Shown: one piece after another, positions 8,329 through 16,925 of the stretch
Layout: the number at the start of each line of letters is the position of its first letter
Numbering within the stretch: position 1 is the first letter of the stretch
Source: CAYTGM01 sp964437365
GTDB taxonomy: Bacteria; Sumerlaeota; Sumerlaeia; SLMS01
Assembly: GCA_964437365.1 (NCBI GenBank)
Contig: CAYTGM010000006.1
Span: 62,001-126,000, forward strand
Reading direction: 5' to 3'
DNA length: 64,000 nt
Translations under genes and position numbers: made by a program
The notes under the pieces: generated by a model
What the model was told of the DNA's origin: nothing
Database searches by the model: none
What the model saw: only the letters and a program-made list of their open reading frames with translations

Positions 8329-9990
8329 TCAGGCTTCACCCGATTGAACTTTTCTCCAATAGTCATCAACGGCCCTCTTAACTTTAGGCGCTAAAATAAT
8401 ACACCCGATGACGTTTGGAAAGGCGAGACTGAGAAGAAGATAGTCAGAGAACCCAAGGACTGCGTTTAGCTTCAGAACCGCACCAATATAGACAAAGAAG
8501 ACGAAGATGATTCTAAAGACGATGAGGCTCCGAATACCGGTTCCTTCTCCCAAGTGATCGAGCAAGTAGATCCAGGCCCTCTCACCGTAGTAGCACCATG
8601 AAATCATCGTTGAATAAGCAAAAAGGATTACACAGATAGCAAGAACATAGGGAAACCATGATATCGCCTGTTCGAACGCCAACTTTGTAAGTACGGCACC
8701 TTCCTGAACACCAGGGGCTATACCTTCGATCTGGCTCGAATCTATTCCTGATAGAACAATCACAATTGCGGTCATGTTACAGATAATAATCGTATCGATG
8801 AATGGTTCCAGCAAGGCAACTGCGCCTTCTCTGGCTGGTTCATCAGTCTTTGCCGCAGAGTGAGCGATAGCGGCACTACCAAGCCCGGCTTCACTTGAGA
8901 AGGAAGCTCTTTGAACTCCGATGACGATAATACCAATGATGCCCCCTTCAACGGCTCCGCTATCGAATGCCGACGTGAAGATTGTGATGATAGCCCCGGG
9001 GACTTCCGTTATATTGGTAATCATGATGAAGAGTGCAGCCAGGACGTATATCGCAGCCATTGCGGGAACAAGCTTAGACGTCGCAGCCCCAATTCTCTTG
9101 ATTCCACCAACGACAACTAGAGCGACCAGTATCGCCAGGATGATCCCATAGATGAAGGCAAACTTTGGACTGACATCAAAAACAAACCGAAAGACCTCAA
9201 AAGACTGATTGGCCTGGAACATGTTCCCACCACCAAGTGCAGCCCCCATAATGAAAACAGCAAAGATGACAGCGAGCACTTTTCCGATCACTGCCATTAT
9301 TGGATGGTTAAATTCAGCAAAACCCTTTTGCAGATAATACATACCCCCGCCAGAAATAGTGCCGTCAGGGTTCACTTTTCTATACATCTGTCCCAGTGTA
9401 CATTCCACAAACTTGGCAGACATACCGAAGAACCCGGCAAGTGTCATCCAGAAGACTGCACCAGGACCACCCATGCTGATTGCGATGGCCACTCCAGCGA
9501 TATTACCAAGTCCAACTGTGGCGGAAAGCGCACTTGTTAAGGCACGAAAATGGGAAACTTCTCCCTCATCTTCTGGATCATCAAATTTGCCGCGCACAAC
9601 ATCAATGGCATGCTTAAACCAGAAGATATTCTTGAATCCAAAGAAAATTGTGAAGAAGACACCGCCAAATATCAGTATAATAACAACAAGCGGAGCTCCT
9701 CCGATCTTCAAAAACAAAGTCTTATCAAGGACATCATTTACGCTTCCCAAGGAGGAATCCAGAAAGGCGTTCAAGTTGGCCACAAACCCCTCAGGCTCTG
9801 CAGTTCCTTCACCAGCAGGATCAGCATCTTCAGGAGCGACATCTTCTGCCTCGACCTCGACGACCTCCTCAATGTTAGCAGGATCGGTCGCTTCAGGATC
9901 AGTATCCTGTGCGTGGGCCGTGAACGAGATGGCTCCGATCAACAGCATAAAAAGCATGATGACCGTAAAGCGATCTTTACAGTAGGTCAT
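8329..9990 (-). CDS. AGCS-family sodium:alanine/amino-acid symporter with acidic N-terminal extension
   Basis: A 553-residue inner-membrane protein with about ten transmembrane segments. The AGCS core is plain: VGLGNIAGVAIAISMGGPGA (the family signature), SSEAGLGSAAIAHSAAKTDE, and the LLEPFIDTIIICN helix. It should import alanine or glycine with sodium. Unusually, the symporter core is preceded by what looks like a cleavable signal sequence (ending ISFTAHAQ) and about 60 very acidic, Pro/Ala-rich residues, predicted to be periplasmic. Most AGCS proteins begin directly with the first membrane helix. The gene lies 54 bp downstream of uspA on the same strand and may be co-transcribed with it. 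Confidence 0.9.
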   Translation of the reverse strand: MTYCKDRFTVIMLFMLLIGAISFTAHAQDTDPEATDPANIEEVVEVEAEDVAPEDADPAGEGTAEPEGFVANLNAFLDSSLGSVNDVLDKTLFLKIGGAPLVVIILIFGGVFFTIFFGFKNIFWFKHAIDVVRGKFDDPEDEGEVSHFRALTSALSATVGLGNIAGVAIAISMGGPGAVFWMTLAGFFGMSAKFVECTLGQMYRKVNPDGTISGGGMYYLQKGFAEFNHPIMAVIGKVLAVIFAVFIMGAALGGGNMFQANQSFEVFRFVFDVSPKFAFIYGIILAILVALVVVGGIKRIGAATSKLVPAMAAIYVLAALFIMITNITEVPGAIITIFTSAFDSGAVEGGIIGIIVIGVQRASFSSEAGLGSAAIAHSAAKTDEPAREGAVALLEPFIDTIIICNMTAIVIVLSGIDSSQIEGIAPGVQEGAVLTKLAFEQAISWFPYVLAICVILFAYSTMISWCYYGERAWIYLLDHLGEGTGIRSLIVFRIIFVFFVYIGAVLKLNAVLGFSDYLLLSLAFPNVIGCIILAPKVKRAVDDYWRKVQSGEA

Positions 9991-10044
9991 ATAACTATCT
10001 CCAATATGAGTTTTTGACGCTTAATTCTTGGGATATACAATCGG

Positions 10045-10485
10045 TCAGTTACCTTTAACAACAAGAACAGGGCAGGTTGCGAGGTGGACGATACGCTCCG
10101 CACGTGACCCAACAAGGAGTCGATGAGCTTCTGAATGATGATGCTCGGCCAGGACAATAAGACCTGCGCCGATCTCTTTAGCGTAGCTGACCGTCTTCTT
10201 CGGAACAGAACCGATCAGGACTTTGATCTCAACGTCCTTGTATTCTGCATCATCGCCAAACCTCTTCAGGATCTCTTTCTTCACATGCATTGTTCGTGAT
10301 TCAGCCGTGATATCTCCAGAGACGACGCCGGGCTCCAGAGGAGAAAGCTCCGGGAGAATATGAAGTACGTGAACACGCTTAGCATCTCCCTCTACGATCT
10401 CGAGTGCCGTTTTCAAAGCTTTCAGTGAATCAGGCGTGAAATCGAGGGGAAGAACTACAGGCTTATCTTTCAACCAGTTAATCAT
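10045..10485 (-). CDS. Universal stress protein (UspA family)
   Basis: A 146-residue single-domain Usp. The N-terminal strand VVLPLDFTPDSLKALKTAL and the C-terminal ATP-binding pattern G-S-R-A-E-R-I-V ending CPVLVV define the family, which suggests an ATP-binding subtype. The start is placed at ATG 10485 because GGAAAGG lies just upstream; a TTG at 10500 would add five residues. It probably shares transcription with the downstream symporter gene. Usp proteins respond to stress or energy limitation; the exact role is unknown. Confidence 0.9.
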   Translation of the reverse strand: MINWLKDKPVVLPLDFTPDSLKALKTALEIVEGDAKRVHVLHILPELSPLEPGVVSGDITAESRTMHVKKEILKRFGDDAEYKDVEIKVLIGSVPKKTVSYAKEIGAGLIVLAEHHHSEAHRLLVGSRAERIVHLATCPVLVVKGN

Positions 10486-10647
10486 TGCCGGCCTTTCCAA
10501 AGAACTCTCGATTTACTGAAATAGAGAGCCTTTCGAAGATCTGTTGTATCTTTTAGACCCATCCGGATAACCAAGAGGAAGAAGGATGTCAAGCCATGGG
10601 CTCTGCAAAGTGAGATTTTTAGAACGCTACCACCGGATTTCCTTCCA

Positions 10648-10714
10648 CGAAAAGCAAACCTACCTGCTTTCTGCCTGCTTTCCGGCTGCTTTCTGGTAGC
10701 TTTTCGAAGCAGGT
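10648..10714. repeat. Interleaved inverted repeats, pseudoknot-like order A-B-A'-B'
   Basis: CGAAAAGC (10648-10655) and ACCTGCTT (10662-10669) are followed by their reverse complements GCTTTTCG (10699-10706) and AAGCAGGT (10707-10714), in the same order. The interval holds repeated CTGCTTTC units. The two stems cannot nest, so an RNA from this locus would form either alternative hairpins or a pseudoknot. Confidence 0.6.
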
Positions 10715-10770
10715 TGGTATCAGGAGTCAGGCAGGTGAAAACAAGGTTATTCTATGTAGCCTTCTAACCG

Positions 10771-10800
10771 GGATGCAGGCATCCAATGAACGATTCATTG
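10771..10800. repeat. Two adjacent small hairpins
   Basis: GGATGC-AG-GCATCC (10771-10784) abuts CAATGAA-CGA-TTCATTG (10784-10800). Both arms are perfect. They lie downstream of ppc on its strand and may mark its 3' end, but no T-tract follows. Confidence 0.5.
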
Positions 10801-10865
10801 AATGCCCTGTCCCATGGTTCAAAGACTTGCTGGGAAATAGAACTGTGACGTGAGGAGCTTGGACG

Positions 10866-13625
10866 CTAGCCGGTCACCCTCAGTCCTGCAGCGATCGCAT
10901 TTACTGAAATCAGGAGCGGAATAAGGTACTCTCGTGTATGAGCACTGTCGTCGTGGTAGGAAGAAGCGGTTCGCCACTGCCTCAAGAATTCAATCTGCTG
11001 CAGATGAAGCTTCTTCAGCCCTGCTTCCCGGAGCTGTAGAGTCTTGATCATACGTGGCCGTCTTTCATCGCGGGGTGACTGAAAGATAGTATCGATCATC
11101 TCTTGAGTGAGACTGTGTTCATCGAGAATCCTGGAAAGGATACGATTCCTGGTCTCGGCCTTATTGACGAGGCTCGCATAGCGCGTCATGAGGTCGGGGT
11201 CTGCCGATGCGATACTCGTCTCAACATTGTAGAGTGAATTTCTGAGGATGGGTCTTTCGAAGGCATACTCTTTAAGATACTCGAAGTCCTCAGCAGACTC
11301 ATCCTGCAAAGTCTTCAATGCTGTCCCTATGCCATACCATCCAGGAAGGTAATGCCGGGCCTGGTTCCAACTGAAGACCCATGGAATGGCGCGTATATTT
11401 TCAATAGAACGCGTGCCTTTTCTTCTTTTTGCAGGACGCGACCCGATGGCGCTCTCTTCGAGAACATCGATCGGCGTTGCTTCCGCCCAGTACTCAATGA
11501 ATCCATCGGACTCCAGCAGATCAACATAGGAGTCTTTGCTCAACTCTGATAAACGGTCCATGATGTCGTTGAACCGTGTATCTTCCTCAACCTTCTTAGA
11601 ATGCTTCAGTGTTGTGGCCGTGACGCCCGCAATGAGGAGCTCAAGATTGTAAGTCGCCGTAATCTGGTTTGCATATTTCTGAGCAATCGTTTCTCCCTGC
11701 TCAGTCATGCGAAAGACACCTTTGAGACTGCCGTGCGGAAGTGCTTCGAGGAAGCGGTGAGTCGGACCAGCACCACGGCTGGGAGTTCCTCCTCTGCCGT
11801 GGAAGAAACTGATATTTACGCCTTCCTGTTCGACGACTTTTGCCATCGCATCCTGGGCGCGATTCAAGTTCCACTGACTTGCGAGATAGCCACCATCCTT
11901 GCTGCTGTCGCTATACCCTACCATCACTTGCTGGACCGGACGAGCAGCGGCAAAACGAATTCGATAACTTTCCTGAGTCATTGGATGACGAATGAATTCC
12001 CGAAGTATATTCGGTGCGCGCTTTAAATCATCAACGGTCTCGAAAAGAGGAACGATCGGCAGGATACATCCGCACTGGGTTCCAGTCCTAGTCACAAGGC
12101 CGACCTCTCTTGCAAGCAGGTAAACAACAAGAAGATCAGAGAGACTTCGTGTCATGCTGATAATAAGCGACCCCAACCCCTCTTTGCCACATTTGTCTAT
12201 ATGTTCTACAAGTGCACGATAACAGCTTAATACTGTTTCTGCTTCATCTTTAAGAGCCGTTCTCCCCGAGGTGAACGGTCGAGGTGATTCAAGTTCTTTC
12301 AGAAGGAACTTCTGTCTCTTTTCCTCATCCCAATTCACAAAGTCATGGTCCTCGAACCCTGCTTCTTCGAGCAGCTGACCAACGGCCAGGTCGTGCATAT
12401 GACTATTCTGTCGAATATCCAGTCTGGCCATATGAAAACCGAAGACATGAACGGCACGTTCGACGGGGAAGAGGTCATGTTTAGCGAGGCGTTCTGCGCC
12501 GACGGACTCAAGGGAGCGTCTCAGAATTTCCAGATCTTCTGATAGTTCCTGAGGCGAAGTATATCCGTTGGGCTCAAACTTCTTCGTGTTGCATAGCTTG
12601 CGCATGACAAGGGAGACAAACTGCCTCCAATGCTCTGGAGGAGAACGATGAAAAGGTTCATCATCAGGTGTTCCAACAGAGTCCTTGAGTTGGTCGATTC
12701 TCGTAATTAGCTCCCAGGAAGGGTTCTGGAGTTCTGAGGAAAGGCTCAATCGGTGATAGAGCAGCTGAAGTTGTTCGAAAATAACATCGAGTGCAGTCTT
12801 GCGCAGCATTCTCAGGGTTTTTCGTGTCAGCGGTGCCGTCACCAGGGGATGACCATCCCGGTCACCACCAACCCAGCTACCAAACTTCAGCTCGGGGAAT
12901 GCTTTGGGATCATTGATATACAATGGGTCTAGACCGGAAGCGGCCCAGCTGTCTCTGAGCCTGAGATCAAGCTTCTCCAGAACTTGTGGAAAAACTTCCT
13001 TAAGGTAGTGAAGGACGTTTTCAATTTCAGAGATCACATCAGGCTTTTTATAGAGGACTTCTCCTGTTCGCAGAAGACGTTCAAGGTGAGCCTTGATACT
13101 GGACTTGATATCCTCACGTTCTGTTGGTGTCCACATCTGGTTTTCAAGTTGAACCAGATAGAGGTACAAAGCCCTGTGTATATGCAGGATAGTTGGGCGT
13201 TTTGCTTCTGTGGGGTGTGCCGTGAGGACGGGTTCAACTTCAACTCTTGAGATTGCGTCGGCAATTTCCTGAGCTTCAAACCCTCCGGACAAAAGTTGTT
13301 TAATATTCTGAAGCCAGAGTCCTGGCTCTTTGCTTCCGTTTCCCTGTGCCTCTCGAACACGACGCATCTGGGCGGATGCATTTTCTTCAACAAGATTTAA
13401 GAGCTGAAACACGACAGACAGAACATGCATCTCGCGCGAAGGATCTACCTGCTTTACCTTGGAAGCTTCTGCAGGCTCTTCCTCCAGTCGCTCTACAAAG
13501 TCAGCGAGCTCTTCATCTCCGATTTCGTTAAGCACTTCATGAAGGCATTGCATGAAGAACTGGTAGTCATTGTCGATCTTTTCAAATATGTCATTCAGGT
13601 AATTCTGATCTGATACGCTGGCCAT
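10866..13625 (-). CDS. ppc: Phosphoenolpyruvate carboxylase
   Basis: Carboxylates PEP with bicarbonate to oxaloacetate, replenishing the TCA cycle. 919 residues, in the normal range of the bacterial enzyme. Catalytic landmarks in order are LTAHPTEAKRPTIL (His137), GGDRDGHPLV, VMVGYSDSSKDGGYLAS, FHGRGGTPSRGAGPTHRFL and TEQGETIAQKY. The C-terminus ends AAGLRVTG where the family usually ends in NTG, a small deviation at a residue near the active site. ATG 13625 has an AAGGG upstream. It appears to be transcribed alone. Confidence 0.97.
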   Translation of the reverse strand: MASVSDQNYLNDIFEKIDNDYQFFMQCLHEVLNEIGDEELADFVERLEEEPAEASKVKQVDPSREMHVLSVVFQLLNLVEENASAQMRRVREAQGNGSKEPGLWLQNIKQLLSGGFEAQEIADAISRVEVEPVLTAHPTEAKRPTILHIHRALYLYLVQLENQMWTPTEREDIKSSIKAHLERLLRTGEVLYKKPDVISEIENVLHYLKEVFPQVLEKLDLRLRDSWAASGLDPLYINDPKAFPELKFGSWVGGDRDGHPLVTAPLTRKTLRMLRKTALDVIFEQLQLLYHRLSLSSELQNPSWELITRIDQLKDSVGTPDDEPFHRSPPEHWRQFVSLVMRKLCNTKKFEPNGYTSPQELSEDLEILRRSLESVGAERLAKHDLFPVERAVHVFGFHMARLDIRQNSHMHDLAVGQLLEEAGFEDHDFVNWDEEKRQKFLLKELESPRPFTSGRTALKDEAETVLSCYRALVEHIDKCGKEGLGSLIISMTRSLSDLLVVYLLAREVGLVTRTGTQCGCILPIVPLFETVDDLKRAPNILREFIRHPMTQESYRIRFAAARPVQQVMVGYSDSSKDGGYLASQWNLNRAQDAMAKVVEQEGVNISFFHGRGGTPSRGAGPTHRFLEALPHGSLKGVFRMTEQGETIAQKYANQITATYNLELLIAGVTATTLKHSKKVEEDTRFNDIMDRLSELSKDSYVDLLESDGFIEYWAEATPIDVLEESAIGSRPAKRRKGTRSIENIRAIPWVFSWNQARHYLPGWYGIGTALKTLQDESAEDFEYLKEYAFERPILRNSLYNVETSIASADPDLMTRYASLVNKAETRNRILSRILDEHSLTQEMIDTIFQSPRDERRPRMIKTLQLREAGLKKLHLQQIEFLRQWRTASSYHDDSAHTREYLIPLLISVNAIAAGLRVTG

Positions 13626-13698
13626 TGGGTACCCTTATTAGATTTCATCATCATTTTAGTACTAATTATAATTGTAACCATTATCTTACCAATTAGGC

Positions 13699-16600
13699 TT
13701 ACAATGAATTCGAAATGGGTCGCTTCATCTTAAAATCCAGCTGAAGGCTGGATAAACTCAAAGCGAATACCCGTATTCTGGAATTCTTCGGCAGAGTAAT
13801 TTCCTTCACATTTGACTCAATGGAAAAACTCTCACAGAAAAAATACCCATATTGATAGGCCAGATCAGAATTGGAAGATTTGCAATGTAAGTGGGTCACG
13901 AAATGAGCGATATCAACCTCGTTCAAATAAGGTTTCGCGCATTCATCTATTGAATTAACATAAGTACCATCTACAAATCTATTATACCACTTGCCAACAG
14001 GAGCGGTCAGATCGTGGGCTTTGAATTCAACCTCGGATCCAGACATGCCAATCTTATAAAGTGTATCACCATTCACTGAACCAACCAGAAGGTGCAAAGC
14101 TTTCCAATCTCCTTCTGGGAGTTTGATTCTCTGCCCATTCGGAACCAAAACGTTGTTTTCATGGTAAGCTCTCGGTCCAGTTTGAAAGGGTACACCATTC
14201 CAATGGATGACCTCAGGAACAAGTTCCGCAGGAAAACTTATCCCTGAACCCGTGAGATCACCGTCCTGGCGGTTTTTGTTGGGGCTGTAGCCACGGCAAT
14301 TCCAAGGTAGATCCATGGACTTCGTAAGAAGAGAGACTTGCTTCACTTTCGGGATATGTAGCTTTGCAGTTTTAATTTCATAGGCGGAAAGTTGACCTGA
14401 AAGAGAATTCTTGATCGAGTCAACACTCGACGTCTCATTCTTTTCCTCGAATCCATTCAAGTCTTCAACGGAATGAACCGGTCTGTCTAGTTTGATGCTA
14501 AACGGAATATTTTGTTTTCCATATTTCTCGAATAGCCTGAAGATATAACCTTCAGAGTCCTCTGACTTTTTCACTGCGGTCAGCTTTGCGGAGCTATCAA
14601 TACTGTCTATAAGTTTGAGCGAGTCCCCCAGCTCACCGGAGTGTCTGGGCACAAGACTGCAAACGGGCGTTTCTTCAAAGTGGACCGAGTGGTCTGGCAC
14701 CTGCCCAGACTTCCAATCCCCAGAATGACCCATGACAGCAAAAGAAAACTCATGGACTCCAAAATCGAGCTCGGCCTGTTCTGAGAAGTAATCGGTGAAA
14801 TCTGCTCCTCCCAGGTGAACGTGAAAATCATGTAATCTTGGAGTGTGAATCAGTGTCAGGCGGAGTGTGTGGTCATCGGGCTTATCCCATCCGTATTTAC
14901 AATCAGACAGTACAGCGACTCCATATTCCTCAGAATCGTCAACAAGACTGACCCAACCTTGAGCGGGAACTTCATGGAGTTTTTCGTGATTGTTGCCTCG
15001 CTGAATAACACCAAGCCCAAGGTCATATGTTGCTTTTTCATTACCTGGAGAAAGTGAAAAGCGGGCTTTCAGGAGAGTTCCCTTTCTCTCCCAGGTCAGC
15101 TTATTGTATACTCGGACCAATGGTGAAAATTGTGCCGGTTCCAGTGAGATCAGTTGTTCGAGGGTAAAGCCTTCCTCTCTCCTGACAATCTGAAGTGATA
15201 TACGCAGAGGCCCAGAATCCTTGATTTCTATTTCCGGTTTTGACGAAAGACTTCCGAGCGGGTCCTTCATCAAGTCCCCGTATTCAATCGTCCATGCTGG
15301 CCATTCTTGAGGCGCCTGATCGAGCATCTCGATGCGTATGGGCTCTTTCATGAGATTGCGCTCCAGAGTCTTGTCGAAGATCTGTGAGATATCGCCTGCT
15401 TCATTGATTGAAACTTTGTAGCGACCATTCTCGAGCCCCGTATTGTCTATCTTTAACTCTTCATGATCAGCAACGTACTGACTTTCTTCAAGGCCAAAAG
15501 CACGCAGCTCGAGAGGCTTCAACTTTACAGAAGCGAGAGCAGAGAGGTTTTGCTGACTATCATGAACAATTTGAATTTTATCGGATACGATTTCTTTTCG
15601 AGAGCAAAGAGGGAGCTCAACGACCCCTTCATAGGGAAGTCCGGATGGGTTAAAGGCTACAAATGGAGTCTTGAATTCATCTGTCTTCATACCTGACACA
15701 AGTTGCTGAAGAGAGGTCTTCAATGTAGAGTAGAAGATATTCGATGCGACAGCATGATCATTCCATGTGAAGGGGTAAGCTTCGGGAATCGATGTTCCAG
15801 GAAGTATATCATGCATCTGGTTCGCGAGAAAGAGAATCCATGCCTTCTTGAGCAACTCATGAGGGTAATCGACAACGCCTTGTATATCTGCCATTACCGC
15901 GGCTGCTTCGGCGGCCTTTGCCAACAGCTCATTCTTTCTGTTCCACCGTTTCAATTCACCATGAGAAGTAAAGGTTCCTGCCCCGTGCTCAATCAGCAGA
16001 AATTCGGTGGAATGTCGCGGCAACCTGGAAACGGTATCCTCTGACAGGTCATCAAAAAGCTGATCAGCTCCCGAGCTTCGAATTTCAACCTTTTCATTAC
16101 TATTCTTTTCTCTAAAGAGGTTTTGTACGGAGTCTCTATCTGGGGCTCCACCGGTATCGCCCAAACCAAAGTATTTAAAGTCTATACCTGCACCGAACAA
16201 GTCCTTGTTTCTGGCAATTCGTTCGAGCCACTTTTCTTCCTCAAACCATCCGGTCTTGATAGGAAACGAGTATTGCCCCGGGTTTATAGCTGCAATAAGT
16301 CCATCACCGTTAACTCCTTCCCAAAAACCAACGTTAAAGGGAATTCCTTCCGAAGAACCCCATTCCAGTTTTGATGTTGAAAAGCCCTTCAATCCACAAT
16401 GGAAGGCAATCGAAGGTAGCGCCCAGCCAAAACCAAAACAGTCAGGAAGGAAGATATCCGAGGAAACTTTACCATACTCATGCTTGAAAAAGCCATTACC
16501 GTAAAGAATCTGACGTATAAGGCTTTCGGGCGAGACTGTATTGACGTCTCCTGCATCGATGGAAGACCCACAAACGCGCCAGTTGCCCCTCTGAATGTAC

Positions 16601-16824
16601 TTCTTGAGCACTTCATGCTCTTCTGGATAATACTCCTTCGCCATCATGTAACGAAAGGCACCTTCAAAGCTGAACACATAGTCTGGGAACTCTTCAAAGA
16701 GAGTGAAGTTTTCCCTTAGGGTGAGAGGCAGATAACGTTTGATAGTATCCTGAAATGTCCATCGCCATTGCGTATCAAGGTGTGAGGTGGCTACGACATA
16801 AAGTATAGACAAGTCTTGAGTCAT
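13699..16824 (-). CDS. Alpha-mannosidase, glycoside hydrolase family 38
   Basis: 1041 residues without a signal peptide, so probably cytoplasmic. The GH38 catalytic domain opens with SHLDTQWRW (metal-binding His15 and Asp17), then SSIDAGDVNTVSPESLIRQ (about 87-105) and LPDCFGFGWALPS, in which Asp128 sits where the GH38 nucleophile is expected. C-terminal beta-domains follow (EFSFAVMGHSGDW near 690). It would hydrolyse alpha-mannosides imported as oligosaccharides. It is the last gene of the minus-strand carbohydrate operon, separated from the solute-binding protein gene by about 100 bp with a hairpin. The start ATG 16824 has only a weak GAAAGA signal. Confidence 0.9.
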   Translation of the reverse strand: MTQDLSILYVVATSHLDTQWRWTFQDTIKRYLPLTLRENFTLFEEFPDYVFSFEGAFRYMMAKEYYPEEHEVLKKYIQRGNWRVCGSSIDAGDVNTVSPESLIRQILYGNGFFKHEYGKVSSDIFLPDCFGFGWALPSIAFHCGLKGFSTSKLEWGSSEGIPFNVGFWEGVNGDGLIAAINPGQYSFPIKTGWFEEEKWLERIARNKDLFGAGIDFKYFGLGDTGGAPDRDSVQNLFREKNSNEKVEIRSSGADQLFDDLSEDTVSRLPRHSTEFLLIEHGAGTFTSHGELKRWNRKNELLAKAAEAAAVMADIQGVVDYPHELLKKAWILFLANQMHDILPGTSIPEAYPFTWNDHAVASNIFYSTLKTSLQQLVSGMKTDEFKTPFVAFNPSGLPYEGVVELPLCSRKEIVSDKIQIVHDSQQNLSALASVKLKPLELRAFGLEESQYVADHEELKIDNTGLENGRYKVSINEAGDISQIFDKTLERNLMKEPIRIEMLDQAPQEWPAWTIEYGDLMKDPLGSLSSKPEIEIKDSGPLRISLQIVRREEGFTLEQLISLEPAQFSPLVRVYNKLTWERKGTLLKARFSLSPGNEKATYDLGLGVIQRGNNHEKLHEVPAQGWVSLVDDSEEYGVAVLSDCKYGWDKPDDHTLRLTLIHTPRLHDFHVHLGGADFTDYFSEQAELDFGVHEFSFAVMGHSGDWKSGQVPDHSVHFEETPVCSLVPRHSGELGDSLKLIDSIDSSAKLTAVKKSEDSEGYIFRLFEKYGKQNIPFSIKLDRPVHSVEDLNGFEEKNETSSVDSIKNSLSGQLSAYEIKTAKLHIPKVKQVSLLTKSMDLPWNCRGYSPNKNRQDGDLTGSGISFPAELVPEVIHWNGVPFQTGPRAYHENNVLVPNGQRIKLPEGDWKALHLLVGSVNGDTLYKIGMSGSEVEFKAHDLTAPVGKWYNRFVDGTYVNSIDECAKPYLNEVDIAHFVTHLHCKSSNSDLAYQYGYFFCESFSIESNVKEITLPKNSRIRVFALSLSSLQLDFKMKRPISNSL

Positions 16825-16861
16825 TCTTTCAGTCTTCCGATTGAAGATTACGATAAAGAAA

Positions 16862-16880
16862 CCCTGTTTCGAGAACAGGG
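16862..16880 (-). terminator. Hairpin between binding-protein and mannosidase genes
   Basis: CCCTGTT-tcgag-AACAGGG, a perfect 7-bp stem. On the minus strand it is followed by TTTCTTT, so it may be a weak terminator or attenuator, lowering expression of the downstream mannosidase gene. Confidence 0.6.
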
Positions 16881-16925
16881 CCGTGGAAAGAGGAATCTCT
16901 TAGAAAAACTTTGTGGTTGATTCGT

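Larger units (their letters stand above)
10486..10865. other. Structured spacer between ppc and uspA
   Basis: About 380 bp without a gene. It contains three imperfect copies of CTGCTTTC (10660-10695), interleaved inverted repeats (10648-10714) and two adjacent short hairpins (10771-10800), described separately. No coding sequence was recognised on either strand. Confidence 0.6.

Noticed and set aside
9359..9985. 208-codon open frame opposite the AGCS symporter
   Set aside because: Antisense shadow of a well-supported membrane protein gene; composition (Ser/Thr/Ala runs) reflects the complementary strand.
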